Source: Actinacidiphila yanglinensis (lineage in GTDB: Bacteria; Actinomycetota; Actinomycetes; Streptomycetales; Streptomycetaceae). Taken from it: DNA of 64,000 nucleotides. The notes below the pieces were generated by a model. It had not been told where the DNA came from. It made no database searches and worked only from the letters and a program-made list of their open reading frames with translations. Of this stretch, positions 43,833 to 52,531 are shown piece by piece. The first letter of the stretch is position 1, and every line of letters starts with the position of its first letter. The stretch lies in contig NZ_FNVU01000003.1 in the NCBI RefSeq assembly GCF_900107965.1, positions 62,001-126,000 of the forward strand, written 5' to 3'. Position numbers and translations under genes: made by a program.

Positions 43833-44683
43833 CAGCTCTCTCCTTCGGTCGTACGCCAGGTGCGCCGCGGGGCGAATCCCAGCAGATCGATGCAAGCGGT
43901 CCGGTCGAAGAGCGTGGCGTGCCCGCTGACTGCCGAGCGCAGGGGCACCCCGGGATGGTGCGCGGCCATCAGGGCCGCGGAGGTCTGGGCCGAAGTGGTG
44001 TCCGGGGCGGTCACGTTGATCACGTGGGCGCCGCTGAGCGGGAGTTCCAGGGCGAGCCGGATCGCGGTGGCCGCGTCCAGGGTGTGCAGCCAGCCCCACA
44101 GGTCGTGCCGCTGGCCGGCCGGGTCGGCGGCGCAGGCGGCGAGGAAGTCCGCCAGCCGGCCGCCGGTCCCGGTGAAGGGGAAGCGCATGCTCACCGCGTC
44201 CATGCCGTACCGGCGGTGCGCGGTGCGGGCCACCTCCTCCAGCACCGTCTTGGACAGCCCGTACGGGTCGCGCAGCAGGCTCGGGTGGGCCTCGTCCAGC
44301 GGCACATACGCGGGCGAGACCGGCACCGGCGACCAGGCCAGGCCGACCGCGGCCATGCTGGACGCGGCCACCACCCGGCGCACCCCGGCGCGTCCGGCCT
44401 CCTCGAAGACCCGGTGCGCGGTGTGGCAGTTGTGCGCGAACAGGGTGCTCGGGTCGGGCGTGTTCGGGTGCGGGATCGCGCCGAGGTGGACCACGGCGTC
44501 CGCACCGTCCACGGCCTTGCGGACCAGGTCCGGGTCCTGGAGGTCACCGGTGTGCACCCGCAGCGCGCGCGGTTCGTCCACCGGACGCAGGTCGGTGAGC
44601 ACCACGTCGTGGCCGGCCGCGAGCAGTTCCGCGGTGACGTGGCCGCCGATGTGCCCGGCGGCCCCCGTGACGAGCACCCGCAT
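43832..44683 (-). CDS. NAD-dependent epimerase/dehydratase family sugar oxidoreductase
   Basis: A 283-aa extended short-chain dehydrogenase. The Rossmann motif TGAAGHIGG is at residues 6-14, LTDLRPV carries the acidic residue that selects NAD, DAVVHLGAIPHP and VVAASSMAAVG follow, and the catalytic YGLSK (Tyr-x3-Lys) is present. The pattern is close to uronate dehydrogenases and related aldose-1-dehydrogenases, so oxidation of a released sugar or uronate is a fair guess; an epimerase is the alternative. It is coupled to the permease (TGATG) and to the GH99 gene (TGATG). Confidence 0.85.
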   Translation of the reverse strand: MRVLVTGAAGHIGGHVTAELLAAGHDVVLTDLRPVDEPRALRVHTGDLQDPDLVRKAVDGADAVVHLGAIPHPNTPDPSTLFAHNCHTAHRVFEEAGRAGVRRVVAASSMAAVGLAWSPVPVSPAYVPLDEAHPSLLRDPYGLSKTVLEEVARTAHRRYGMDAVSMRFPFTGTGGRLADFLAACAADPAGQRHDLWGWLHTLDAATAIRLALELPLSGAHVINVTAPDTTSAQTSAALMAAHHPGVPLRSAVSGHATLFDRTACIDLLGFAPRRTWRTTEGES

Positions 44684-45609
44684 CAACCCTTCACCGCCCC
44701 GACCAGGCCGTTGACGAAGTAGCGCTGGAGGGAGAGGAAGAGCAGCACCACGGGCACGACGACGATCAGGGCGCCGGCCATCATCTCGTTGTAGTGCGGG
44801 ACGTTCTCCGACGACAGCGTCTGCAGGCCGAGCGGAAGGGTGTAGGAGCCGGGGTTGTTGAGGGAGACCCGGGTCAGCAGGTACTCGTTCCAGGTCGGAA
44901 TGGCCGTCAGCAGCCCGACGGTGATCAGGGCCGGCCGGCTCAGCGGCAGGTAGATGCGGGTGAAGACGTGGAACTCGTTGGCGCCGTCCACCCGCGCCGA
45001 CTCCCGCAGTTCTTTCGGTACCGCGGAGAACGCCCCGGTCATCAGCAGGATCGACAGCGGGGCGCCGCCGTTGACGAAGGGCAGCACCAGCCCGATGTGC
45101 GAGCCGAGCAGGTGGAGCTTGTCCTCCAGCAGCACGATCGGCAGCATCACGGTGATGCCCGGCACGAACAGCAGCGAGATGAACAGCTTCTGCAGCAGCC
45201 CGCGGCCGGGGAAGTCCAGCACCGCGAAGGCGTAGCCGGCCGCCGCGTAGACCACCAGCGTCAGCACCACCGTCATCGCGGTGACCTCGAGACTGTTGAC
45301 GAAGTAGCGGAAGAAGTGCAGCTGGTTCCAGGTGCTGGTCAGGGTGTGCAGGGTCGGCTGATGGGGGATCAGGTGACCGCCGCGCACCACCTCGATCTGG
45401 TTCTTGAAGGCGGCGGAGACCATCCACAGGAACGGGTAGACGCTCACCAGGCCGTAGGCCGTCAGCAGGACGGCGATCACGACCTTGGCGCTGATCCTGC
45501 GGGCCAGCCGGCCGCCGTCGGACCCGGACTCGCCACCGGAGCCGGCCGTGCCGTTGGTGCGCCCCGCGGCGGACGCGCCGTCCGCCGGGCCGAGGGGAAT
45601 CGTTGTCAT
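44683..45609 (-). CDS. Carbohydrate ABC transporter permease (MalG/CUT1 type)
   Basis: A 308-aa inner-membrane permease with six transmembrane helices and the EAA loop ELRESARVDGANEFHVFTRIYLPLSRPALITV, which docks the ATPase. The N-terminal ~38 residues are Gly/Ala-rich and cytoplasmic. It pairs with the permease encoded just upstream (overlapping by 4 bp). No ATPase gene is in the locus; streptomycete sugar importers commonly share MsiK encoded elsewhere. Minus strand, second permease of the operon. Confidence 0.93.
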   Translation of the reverse strand: MTTIPLGPADGASAAGRTNGTAGSGGESGSDGGRLARRISAKVVIAVLLTAYGLVSVYPFLWMVSAAFKNQIEVVRGGHLIPHQPTLHTLTSTWNQLHFFRYFVNSLEVTAMTVVLTLVVYAAAGYAFAVLDFPGRGLLQKLFISLLFVPGITVMLPIVLLEDKLHLLGSHIGLVLPFVNGGAPLSILLMTGAFSAVPKELRESARVDGANEFHVFTRIYLPLSRPALITVGLLTAIPTWNEYLLTRVSLNNPGSYTLPLGLQTLSSENVPHYNEMMAGALIVVVPVVLLFLSLQRYFVNGLVGAVKG

Positions 45610-46619
45610 GTCCTGCTCCGCAGTACTCGGAGGTTGATCAGGGCGATCACCAGTGCGGCGGCGAACAGCAGCCAGCCGAGCGCGCTGGCCAGGCCCAGGG
45701 TCGGATCGAGGTCCATGAGGAAGGCCAGCCGGTACGCCTCCAGGCCGAGCACGTTGGTGTGGTCGCCGGGGCCGCCGTTGGTCATCACCAGGAAGGTCTG
45801 GAAGCCCTGCAGCGAGTCGCGCAGGTTCAGCAGCACCACGATCGCGGTGATCGGCCGCACCAGCGGCCACACCACCGAGAAGTTGGTGCGCCACCAGCCG
45901 GCGCCGTCCAGCTGCGCGGCCTCCAGCACGCTGCGGTCGATGGACTGCAACCCGGTCAGGTACATCAGCATCGCCACCGGCACCGCGCCCCACACCGTCA
46001 CCACGATCATGGTCGGGAGCGCGGTGTGCGGGTTGCCGAGCCACCCCTGCGGCTGGGAGAGCGAGCCCATGCCGACGCTCTTGAGCAGGGTGTTGATCGC
46101 GCCGTCGGGCTGGAGGATGTACTGCCAGGCGAAGAACACCGCGATGCCGCTGGTCACGTAGGGCACGAAGTACACCGAGCGCAGCAGGGTCTGCATGCGC
46201 CGCGCGGAGTTGAGCAGCACCGCCAGCGGGAAGGACACCAGGACGGTGAGCGCCGGCACCGCGAGCATGACGTACAGGGTGTGCAGGGCGGCGTGCTGGA
46301 CCCGGGGCGCGTAGCGCGGGTCGGCCCACAGCAGATCCTTGTAGTTCTGGATGCCGACCCAGGTCCAGTGCGCGGCGAAGCCGTTCCACTGGGCGAAGCT
46401 GAGCAGGAAGCCGTAGCCCACGGTGTACAGGCCCATGACCGCGAAGAGCACCACGGCCGGGGCGACGAACAGCCAGCCGGAGACCGCCTCGTAGCCGCGG
46501 CGCCGCGGGCGCAGCCGGGCGGCCCGGGCGGCGGGGCCGGCGCCCGGCCGGGGGTCGCGCGGACCCCCGCCGGGCGCGGCCGTCTCCGCCGACAGGGCGG
46601 GACGGGGAGCGGTGGTCAC
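45606..46619 (-). CDS. Carbohydrate ABC transporter permease (MalF/CUT1 type)
   Basis: A 337-aa permease with six transmembrane helices and EAA loop SIDRSVLEAAQLDGAGWWRTNFSVVWPLVRPI. FVPYVTSGIAVFFAWQYILQPDGAINTLL is typical of the CUT1 sugar family. Start GTG 46619 overlaps the binding-protein stop (GTGA), so the transporter subunits are made from one coupled message. Substrate is inferred from neighbours to be an oligosaccharide released by the GH99 enzyme. Confidence 0.93.
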   Translation of the reverse strand: MTTAPRPALSAETAAPGGGPRDPRPGAGPAARAARLRPRRRGYEAVSGWLFVAPAVVLFAVMGLYTVGYGFLLSFAQWNGFAAHWTWVGIQNYKDLLWADPRYAPRVQHAALHTLYVMLAVPALTVLVSFPLAVLLNSARRMQTLLRSVYFVPYVTSGIAVFFAWQYILQPDGAINTLLKSVGMGSLSQPQGWLGNPHTALPTMIVVTVWGAVPVAMLMYLTGLQSIDRSVLEAAQLDGAGWWRTNFSVVWPLVRPITAIVVLLNLRDSLQGFQTFLVMTNGGPGDHTNVLGLEAYRLAFLMDLDPTLGLASALGWLLFAAALVIALINLRVLRSRT

Positions 46620-48055
46620 TTCGCCAACTTCCAGAAGGAGTTGTTGAGCTTCGCCATCGCCTTGCCGGTCGCCGCCACGCTCTTCTGGTGCAGGGGGGTC
46701 AGGTCGGCGAGGATCTCGCTCATCGAGTCCTGGTCGTAGCCGGGCGGGCGGAAGCTGCTGTCACTCGGGTCGTAGGTGTTCTCCGGCGTGCCGACGAACG
46801 TCCTGGTCATGTCCGCGAGCGTCGGGCCCATCACCTGCGCCGCGTCTGCGCCGAGTTCGGTGGCCGGCACCTCGGTGGCGTCCTTGGCGAACTTCGAGGC
46901 GATCGACGGCTGGGAGAGGAACTTCATCCACTTCTCGGCGTTCGCGGAGTGCGAGCTGGTCGAGGTGACGGTCAGTCCGGTCAGCGCCAGCGGGCCGAGC
47001 GCGGGCTTGGGCACGGCGCCGCCGGCCGGGCCGGGGATGCCGAAGGCCATCACGTCGTCGGGGTTCATGCCGTTCTGCTGGAGGAAGGCCAGCGTGAAGG
47101 TGCCGCCGATGTCCCAGGCGGACTTGCCCTGCGCGAACGCCTGGTCGGCGGTGTCGATGTCGAGGATCTGGGTGCCGGGCATCCAGTACGGCTGCAGTTT
47201 GGCGTACTCGCTCAGCACCTTCTGGCCGTCGGCGGAGGAGAAGTCCTCGGAGGCGTTCTGGCCGAAGAGCGCGTGGTACTTGTCCTTCCCCAGCAGCGAG
47301 AAGGCCAGCGGCTGCATGGTCCAGGTCATCCCGGTCGCCTTGACCTTCAGGCCCAGGCTGACCCCGCCGGTGGTGGGGTTCTTCGCGGTGGTCGCCTTCA
47401 GGTCGGCCAGCCACTCCTCGTACGTGGCCGGGGGCTTGGTGATGCCGGCCGCGGCGAGCACCTTCTTGTTGCCCATCACGATGCCGAAGGTGCCGGAGGT
47501 GAAGGGGACGCTGAAGCGCTGGCCCTTCTTGACACCGTGGTCCTTGGAGTCGGCCGGCAGCGACTCCTTGTACATCTCGGGCGTGACCGTGCCGGAGGCC
47601 TGCACGCCCTTCTGGTACAGGCCGTTCCAGGAGGAGTCGACGTCCTGGGAGATGTCCTTGGCGATGCCGGTGGAGCCCAGCGCCAGGTCCTCGCCGTCGG
47701 AGTGCACCTCCAGCACGTCGGGCAGGTCGTGGGTCTTCGCGGCGGCCTGCACCTTGGTGGTGTAGGCGTCGTCGGGGCCGTACGCCGTGATCTTCACGGT
47801 GATTCCGGTCTGCTTCTTGAACGCGGCGGCGGCGTTGCGCAGGCCCGCGACGTGGGACTGCTTGAAGGTCCACATCTCCAGTGTCTTGCCGTTGCCGGAG
47901 GATCCGCCCGAGCCGCCGCAGGCGGCGATCGGCGCCAGCGACAGCACCGTCACGACGGCCAGGGCGGTGCTCCTGGTCCGGCGGGTTCTCCGGCCGCTTC
48001 CCGTGACAGATCCTGCAGAAGGTTCCGCACCAGGTCCCACAAAAGGTATCCGCAT
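46616..48055 (-). CDS. Extracellular sugar-binding lipoprotein of the ABC transporter
   Basis: A 479-aa solute-binding protein (SBP family 1). The N-terminus is Arg-rich, then a hydrophobic stretch ALAVVTVLSLAPIAAC with a lipobox; Cys46 is the predicted lipidated residue, giving a membrane-anchored protein on the outer face. The mature part begins KTLEMWTFKQSHVAGLRNAAAAFKKQTGI and contains PDVLEVHSDG, AFAQGKSAWDIGGTFTLAFLQQNG, typical of CUT1 binding proteins. The long, Arg-containing n-region (two RR pairs) is unusual for a Sec lipoprotein. First gene of the minus-strand operon; promoter at 48110-48139. Confidence 0.93.
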   Translation of the reverse strand: MRIPFVGPGAEPSAGSVTGSGRRTRRTRSTALAVVTVLSLAPIAACGGSGGSSGNGKTLEMWTFKQSHVAGLRNAAAAFKKQTGITVKITAYGPDDAYTTKVQAAAKTHDLPDVLEVHSDGEDLALGSTGIAKDISQDVDSSWNGLYQKGVQASGTVTPEMYKESLPADSKDHGVKKGQRFSVPFTSGTFGIVMGNKKVLAAAGITKPPATYEEWLADLKATTAKNPTTGGVSLGLKVKATGMTWTMQPLAFSLLGKDKYHALFGQNASEDFSSADGQKVLSEYAKLQPYWMPGTQILDIDTADQAFAQGKSAWDIGGTFTLAFLQQNGMNPDDVMAFGIPGPAGGAVPKPALGPLALTGLTVTSTSSHSANAEKWMKFLSQPSIASKFAKDATEVPATELGADAAQVMGPTLADMTRTFVGTPENTYDPSDSSFRPPGYDQDSMSEILADLTPLHQKSVAATGKAMAKLNNSFWKLAK

Positions 48056-48109
48056 AGCCCCTGCCTAGGGTTCGATCGTTCAGAAGACCGAATGACGTTG
48101 GAGTCCCTG

Positions 48110-48139
48110 AACTTACGGTGGTGTTTGATATAGCGTCAA
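48110..48139 (-). promoter_or_regulatory. Promoter of the transporter operon
   Basis: Minus-strand TTGACG (48139-48134), 18 bp, then TAAGTT (48115-48110) predicts a start near 48103 and a leader of about 48 nt. The -35 is part of an imperfect inverted repeat TTGA-N7-TCAA. Confidence 0.5.
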
Positions 48140-48200
48140 GGCGTGCGGTGCGATTGGGTGTGCACCCAGGGGCCGGCAGGTTTCGGCGCAGGGGAGCGCG

Positions 48201-49019
48201 GTGAGCGGAGGATCAGTGGAATCGGTGGCATCAGCGGGGCGCGGGCGCGGGCCCGAACGCAAGCCCGAAGAGGTCAAGTCCGCGGCGCGGGTCCTGGAGG
48301 TGCTGGAACTCCTCGGCGCCGACGGGGCCCGGCTGTCGCTGGCCGAGATGGCCGCGTCGATGGCCGTGCCCAAGAGCAGCCTGCACGCGATCCTGCGCAC
48401 CATGCAGGCGCGCGGCTGGGTCGATCTCGACCCCTCCGGGACCCGCTACAGCCTGGGCCTGAAGGCCCTGTTGACCGGGACCGCCTACCTGGAGGGTGAC
48501 GACGTCACGAGCCTGGCGGGGCCGGTGCTCGACGCGCTCGCCGAGGAGACCGGCGAGGCGGTCCACCTCGGCAGGCTGGACGGCACGCACGTCGTCTACC
48601 TGGCCAAACGCGAGTCCCGGCATGCCCTGCGGATGTACTCGGCGGTCGGCCGGCGGCTGCCCGCGCACGCCACCGGACTCGGCAAGGCGGTGCTCGCGCA
48701 GTACGACCCGGCCGAGGTGCAGCGGCGGTTGGACTGGCCGCTGGAGCGGCTGACCCCGGACACCGTGGTCGACCCCGAGGAGTTCCTGGCCCAGCTCGCC
48801 GAGGCCCGGCTGCGCGGGTGGGCGGCGGACGACGGCGAGAACTCGGTGGACATCCGCTGCGTCGCGGTCGCGCTCGGCAGCGGCCAGGGCGAGGACGCGA
48901 TCAGCTGCTCGGCCCCCAAGAGCCGGATGGACGACGCCAGGATGGAGGAGATCGCGCAGGCCGTGACCGAGGCGGCGCACTCGCTGAGCACGCTCCTCAA
49001 GCGCCTCGGCCCGCACTGA
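48201..49019 (+). CDS. IclR-family transcriptional regulator
   Basis: A 272-aa regulator. The N-terminal winged helix (~25-90) has SAARVLEVLELLGADGARLSLAEMAASMAVPKSSLHAILRTM in family order; the effector domain (~105-265) contains ETGEAVHLGRLDGTHVVYLAKRESRHALRMYSAVGRRLPAHATGLGKAVLA. The last ligand-pocket segment is VAVALGSGQGEDAISCSAPKSRM. It is divergent from the transporter operon and upstream of the manD-like operon, so it is well placed to control both. A Shine-Dalgarno-like GGGGAG precedes GTG 48201. IclR proteins in such loci often sense the imported sugar or its acid. Confidence 0.92.
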   Translation: MSGGSVESVASAGRGRGPERKPEEVKSAARVLEVLELLGADGARLSLAEMAASMAVPKSSLHAILRTMQARGWVDLDPSGTRYSLGLKALLTGTAYLEGDDVTSLAGPVLDALAEETGEAVHLGRLDGTHVVYLAKRESRHALRMYSAVGRRLPAHATGLGKAVLAQYDPAEVQRRLDWPLERLTPDTVVDPEEFLAQLAEARLRGWAADDGENSVDIRCVAVALGSGQGEDAISCSAPKSRMDDARMEEIAQAVTEAAHSLSTLLKRLGPH

Positions 49020-49071
49020 GACACCGTCACCCAGACCTGGACGCCCTGCTTCCGACGCCCGTTGCGCACCG

Positions 49072-49125
49072 GCCGGTCCGAGTTTGTCAGACCTCTTGAC
49101 AAACTCGGACCGGCTTCCTTACGTT
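49072..49125 (+). promoter_or_regulatory. Large palindromic operator overlapping the promoter of the manD-like operon
   Basis: Perfect 18-bp arms at 49072-49089 (GCCGGTCCGAGTTTGTCA) and 49097-49114 flank GACCTCT. The -35 TTGACA (49096-49101) lies inside the right arm; 18 bp later TACGTT (49120-49125) is the -10. The core TGTCAGACCTCTTGAC (49085-49100) recurs at 58109 with one change. It also follows the iclR stop by 52 nt and could act as its terminator. Confidence 0.75.
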
Positions 49126-49279
49126 CGTGATCCGGTACGGCATTCTGCTATCTGTACAGCTGCCTGTACGTGCCATGCGTGAAGTCGTCGCCCCCCAAAG
49201 GGATAGCACACGCTGCCCCGGAGCGGTCGGTGACCGCTTCGCGCCGACCGGAACCGCCTTCCTGCACGTGGGAGTTCGC

Positions 49280-50572
49280 ATGGCTTTGCCTGATGCCGGC
49301 CCCGCTCCGCTCGCCCCCGCACCCTGGGTCGACGAGCGCGGTGCCACGATCCGCATCACGGCCGTCCGCACGTTCCTGACCGCCCCCCACGGCTGTCCTC
49401 ATCTCATCGTCCGTATCGAGACCAACGACCCGGGACTGTACGGCCTGGGCTGCGCCAGCGACCCGCAGCGCACTCTGGCCGTCCGCTCGGTGCTCGACGA
49501 CTACGTGGCCCCGCTGCTGATCGGCCGGGACCCCGACGACATCGACGACATCCACCGGCTGCTGCTCAACAGCGCGTACTGGCGCGGCGGCTCGATCACC
49601 GGCAACGCGCTCGGCGGCGTCGACGTCGCGCTGTGGGACCTGAAGGCCAAGCGGCTGGGCGCCCCGCTGTACTCGCTGTTCGGCGGCAAGGTCCGCACCT
49701 TCGCCGAGGCGTACACCCATGTCGACGGCCTGGACGCGGCGGAACTGGCCGACAAGGTGCAGGCCGCCCGCGAGCGCGGCTACCGGCACGTGCGCATCCA
49801 GGCCGCGGTGCCCGGCGCGGACACCTACGGCGCGCACGGCGGCGGCACCGACCCCGAGGCGGTCCGCACCCGGCGCGCGCCCTGGGACGGCGCCGGCTAC
49901 CTGCGCTACGTCCCCGGGGTGCTCAACCGGGTGCGCGAACTCGTCGGCGACGGCGTGGAACTCCTGCACGACGTGCACGAGCGGCTCGACCCGCGGCAGG
50001 CCCGGGAGTTCCTGCGGCGGGTGGAGGACGCCCGGCTGTACTTCGTGGAGGACCTGCTCGCGCCGGAGGACGCCGGGCACTTCAAGCGGCTGCACGACGT
50101 CTCGCCGGTGCCGCTGGCGGTCGGCGAACTGTTCCACGACCCGGCCCAGTTCACCGCCCTGATCGCCGGCGGCGACGGCCCCGACATCGACTTCGCCCGG
50201 ATCAGGGTGCCCACGCTCGGCGGCCTGACCCCGGCCCGTAAGATCGCTGTGCTGTGCGAGCTGCGCGGGGTGCGGCTGGCACCGCACGGCCCGGCCGACG
50301 TCAGCCCGATCGCCCAGGCCGCCACGATCGCCATGGACGTCTCCAGCCACGCCTTCGGGGTGCAGGAGGCCGCGGTGTTCCGGCCGCCCGTCCATGAGGT
50401 CTACCCGGGCACCGTCGCCGCCACCGACGGCGGCCTGGTGCCACCGGAGACCCCGGGCCACGGCGTCGACTTCGACGAGGCCGCGGCCGCCCTGTACCCG
50501 GTGCCCGAACCCCTGGCCCACGACCGGTGGGCCCTGCTGCGCAACATCGATGGGAGCGTGCAACGCCCGTGA
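49280..50572 (+). CDS. Enolase-superfamily D-mannonate dehydratase-like protein (ManD/RspA)
   Basis: A 430-aa cytoplasmic enzyme of the mandelate racemase/ManD subgroup, predicted to dehydrate a sugar acid such as D-mannonate to 2-keto-3-deoxygluconate with Mg2+. Key residues are visible: metal ligands Asp231 (HDVHERL, with His233), Glu257 (FVEDLL) and Glu283 (GELF), the Arg172/Tyr183 pair in VRIQAAVPGADTYG, and His336 in APHGPADVSPI. The last motif is WHGPGD in classical ManD, so substrate drift is possible. ATG 49280 follows GGGAG; the predicted leader is about 147 nt with a small hairpin (49222-49238). Its stop overlaps the ThuA start. Confidence 0.88.
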   Translation: MALPDAGPAPLAPAPWVDERGATIRITAVRTFLTAPHGCPHLIVRIETNDPGLYGLGCASDPQRTLAVRSVLDDYVAPLLIGRDPDDIDDIHRLLLNSAYWRGGSITGNALGGVDVALWDLKAKRLGAPLYSLFGGKVRTFAEAYTHVDGLDAAELADKVQAARERGYRHVRIQAAVPGADTYGAHGGGTDPEAVRTRRAPWDGAGYLRYVPGVLNRVRELVGDGVELLHDVHERLDPRQAREFLRRVEDARLYFVEDLLAPEDAGHFKRLHDVSPVPLAVGELFHDPAQFTALIAGGDGPDIDFARIRVPTLGGLTPARKIAVLCELRGVRLAPHGPADVSPIAQAATIAMDVSSHAFGVQEAAVFRPPVHEVYPGTVAATDGGLVPPETPGHGVDFDEAAAALYPVPEPLAHDRWALLRNIDGSVQRP

Positions 50573-51237
50573 CCGATCCGAACCGTCCGCACCGCAGGGC
50601 CCTGGTGGTCCGAGGCGGCTGGGAAGGCCACTCGCCGGTGCAGATCACCGATCTGTTCGTGCCGTTCCTGAAGGACAGCGGCTTCCAGGTGGACACGGCC
50701 GACACGCTGGAGGTCTACACCGACGCCGAGCGGCTGGCCGCCACCGACCTGGTGGTGCAGTGCTGGACCATGGGAGAGATCACCCCCGAGCAGACCCGGG
50801 GCCTGGTCGCGGCCGTCCGGGCCGGCACCGGTTTCGCCGGCTGGCACGGCGGGATCGTCGACTCCTTCCGCGGCGACGTCGACTACCACTTCCTGACCGG
50901 CGGCCAGTTCCTGCACCACCCCGACGGGTTCGTGGACCACACCGTCCACCTCGTGCCCGAACGGGCCGACCACCCGCTGCTCGCCGGGCTCGGCGACTTC
51001 GCGGTGCACACCGAGCAGTACTGGGTCTCCACCGACCCCGACATCGACGTGCTGGCCACCACCGTCTTCCCGGCCGGCGAGGAGCGCGACCACCCGGTCG
51101 TGATGCCGACCGTCTGGACCCGGCAGCAGGGCGCCGGCCGGGTCTTCGTCAACGCCATCGGCCACAAGGCCGACGACTTCGACGTGCCCGAGGTGCGGGC
51201 ACTGACCGAGAGGGGACTGCTGTGGGCGAGCCGCTGA
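50569..51237 (+). CDS. ThuA-domain protein
   Basis: A 222-aa class I glutamine-amidotransferase-like protein of the ThuA family (trehalose utilisation-type). Blocks are ALVVRGGWEGHSPVQITDLF, VVQCWTMGEITPEQ, AGTGFAGWHGGIVDSF and FGDFAVHTEQYWV-like GDFAVHTEQYWVS, ending TRQQGAGRVFVNAIGHKADD. The family often accompanies Gfo/Idh oxidoreductases in sugar-catabolic operons, but the reaction is not established. GTG 50569 overlaps the manD-like stop (GTGA), with GGGAG as Shine-Dalgarno. The 3' end overlaps the next gene by 16 bp. Confidence 0.9.
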   Translation: MTDPNRPHRRALVVRGGWEGHSPVQITDLFVPFLKDSGFQVDTADTLEVYTDAERLAATDLVVQCWTMGEITPEQTRGLVAAVRAGTGFAGWHGGIVDSFRGDVDYHFLTGGQFLHHPDGFVDHTVHLVPERADHPLLAGLGDFAVHTEQYWVSTDPDIDVLATTVFPAGEERDHPVVMPTVWTRQQGAGRVFVNAIGHKADDFDVPEVRALTERGLLWASR

Positions 51238-52304
51238 GGATCGGCATGGTCGGTGCGGGCAAGATCAGCGGCCAGTACCTCGACACCATCGCGAAGCTGG
51301 ACACGCTGCGGCTCACCGCCCTCACCGACCTGGACGCCGCCCGGGCCCGGGAGGCCGCGGACCGCACGGGTGCCGAGGTGGCGGGCAGCGTCGCCGCACT
51401 CGTCGCCCGCGACGACGTGGACGCCGTGCTCAACCTGACCATCCCGGCCGTGCACGCCGAGGTCGCGCTCGCCGCGATCGCCGCGGGCAAGCACGTCTAC
51501 GGCGAGAAGCCGCTCGCCACCTCCCGCGAGGAGGCCGCCGCGATCCTGGCCGCCGCGCAGGCGGCGGGAGTTCGCGTCGGCAGCGCGCCCGACACGGTGC
51601 TCGGCACCGGCACCCAGACCGCCCGCAAGGCGGTCGACGACGGGCTGATCGGCGTCCCGGTCGCGGCGACCGCCTTCATGACGACGCCGGGCCACGAGGC
51701 ATGGCACCCGGACCCGGAGTTCTACTACCGTCCCGGCGGCGGCCCGTTGCTCGACATGGGCCCGTACTACCTGTCCGCGCTGGTGCACCTGCTGGGCCCG
51801 GTGGTCAAGGTCACCGGTGCCGCCGCCACGCCGCGGGCCGAGCGGGAGATCGGCAGCGGCCCCCGGGCCGGGCAGCGCTTCGCGGTCGAGGTCGACACCC
51901 ACGTCACCGGGGTGCTCGAACACGCCGGCGGGGCACTGTCCACGCTCGTCATGAGCTTCGACATCCATGCCGCGCACCTGCCGCGGATCGAGGTGCACGG
52001 CACCGCCGGATCGCTGTCGGTGCCCGACCCGAACGGCTTCGACGGCACGGTCGAGGTGTTCACCGCGGGTGGTGCGTGGCAGCCGCTGCCGGTGTCGGCC
52101 GGGTACCCCGGCGCCGGGCGCGGCACCGGGCTCGCCGACCTCGCGGACGCGCTGGCGGCCGGCCGCCCGCACCTGGCGTCGGCCGAACTCGCCGCGCACG
52201 TCCTCGATGTGATGCTCACGCTGCTCGACTCGGCGCACCGCGGGCAGGCGCTCCCGGTGGCCCGCACGTGCGAGCGGCCCGCGCCGGTGGGGCGGCCGGT
52301 CTAG
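51222..52304 (+). CDS. Gfo/Idh/MocA-family oxidoreductase
   Basis: A 360-aa NAD(P)-dependent sugar oxidoreductase. The Rossmann start RIGMVGAGKISGQYLDTI is at 6-23, the family lysine motif is GKHVYGEKPLATS, and GGGPLLDMGPYYLSALVHLLGPV gives the catalytic-domain Asp/Tyr region. It probably oxidises or reduces a monosaccharide or sugar lactone from the glycan pathway. GTG 51222 is chosen because GAGAGGGG lies 6 nt before and the glycine-rich loop begins at residue 10. Last gene of the three-gene operon; a strong terminator follows. Confidence 0.92.
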   Translation: MGEPLRIGMVGAGKISGQYLDTIAKLDTLRLTALTDLDAARAREAADRTGAEVAGSVAALVARDDVDAVLNLTIPAVHAEVALAAIAAGKHVYGEKPLATSREEAAAILAAAQAAGVRVGSAPDTVLGTGTQTARKAVDDGLIGVPVAATAFMTTPGHEAWHPDPEFYYRPGGGPLLDMGPYYLSALVHLLGPVVKVTGAAATPRAEREIGSGPRAGQRFAVEVDTHVTGVLEHAGGALSTLVMSFDIHAAHLPRIEVHGTAGSLSVPDPNGFDGTVEVFTAGGAWQPLPVSAGYPGAGRGTGLADLADALAAGRPHLASAELAAHVLDVMLTLLDSAHRGQALPVARTCERPAPVGRPV

Positions 52305-52370
52305 GGGCGGGGCCGGACCGGGAAGGGCGGAGCCGGGACCGGAAAGACCGGGGCCGGACGGGAAAGGCCA

Positions 52371-52412
52371 GGCGGCGGGCGCGGACACCAGGGACCGCGC
52401 CCGCCGCCTTTT
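52371..52412 (+). terminator. Rho-independent terminator of the manD-thuA-gfo operon
   Basis: GGCGGCGGGCGCGG (52371-52384) pairs perfectly with CCGCGCCCGCCGCC (52395-52408), followed by TTTT. Upstream, 52310-52368 holds short repeats of CCGGACCGGGAAAGG type. Confidence 0.92.
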
Positions 52413-52422
52413 GCTGCGTGAA

Positions 52423-52480
52423 TTGTCAGGCGACTTATCTTCCGGATCGGGCCCGAAATGACCTCGAAATAGCCTGACAA
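52423..52480. promoter_or_regulatory. Distant inverted repeat TTGTCAGGC / GCCTGACAA
   Basis: Two perfect 9-bp arms (52423-52431 and 52472-52480) lie 40 bp apart upstream of the GH38 gene. Their half-site TGTCAG is shared with the manD-like and GH3 upstream regions, so looping or paired binding by one regulator is possible. Confidence 0.5.
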
Positions 52481-52490
52481 ACACGTTCTC

Positions 52491-52506
52491 GCAGGTCACG
52501 ACCTGC
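52491..52506. promoter_or_regulatory. Palindrome GCAGGTC-AC-GACCTGC
   Basis: Perfect 7-bp arms 25 bp upstream of the GH38 -35 element; candidate operator for the ROK or IclR regulator. Confidence 0.5.
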
Positions 52507-52531
52507 AAGAAAGCCGAATTGGTGAGAGGCG

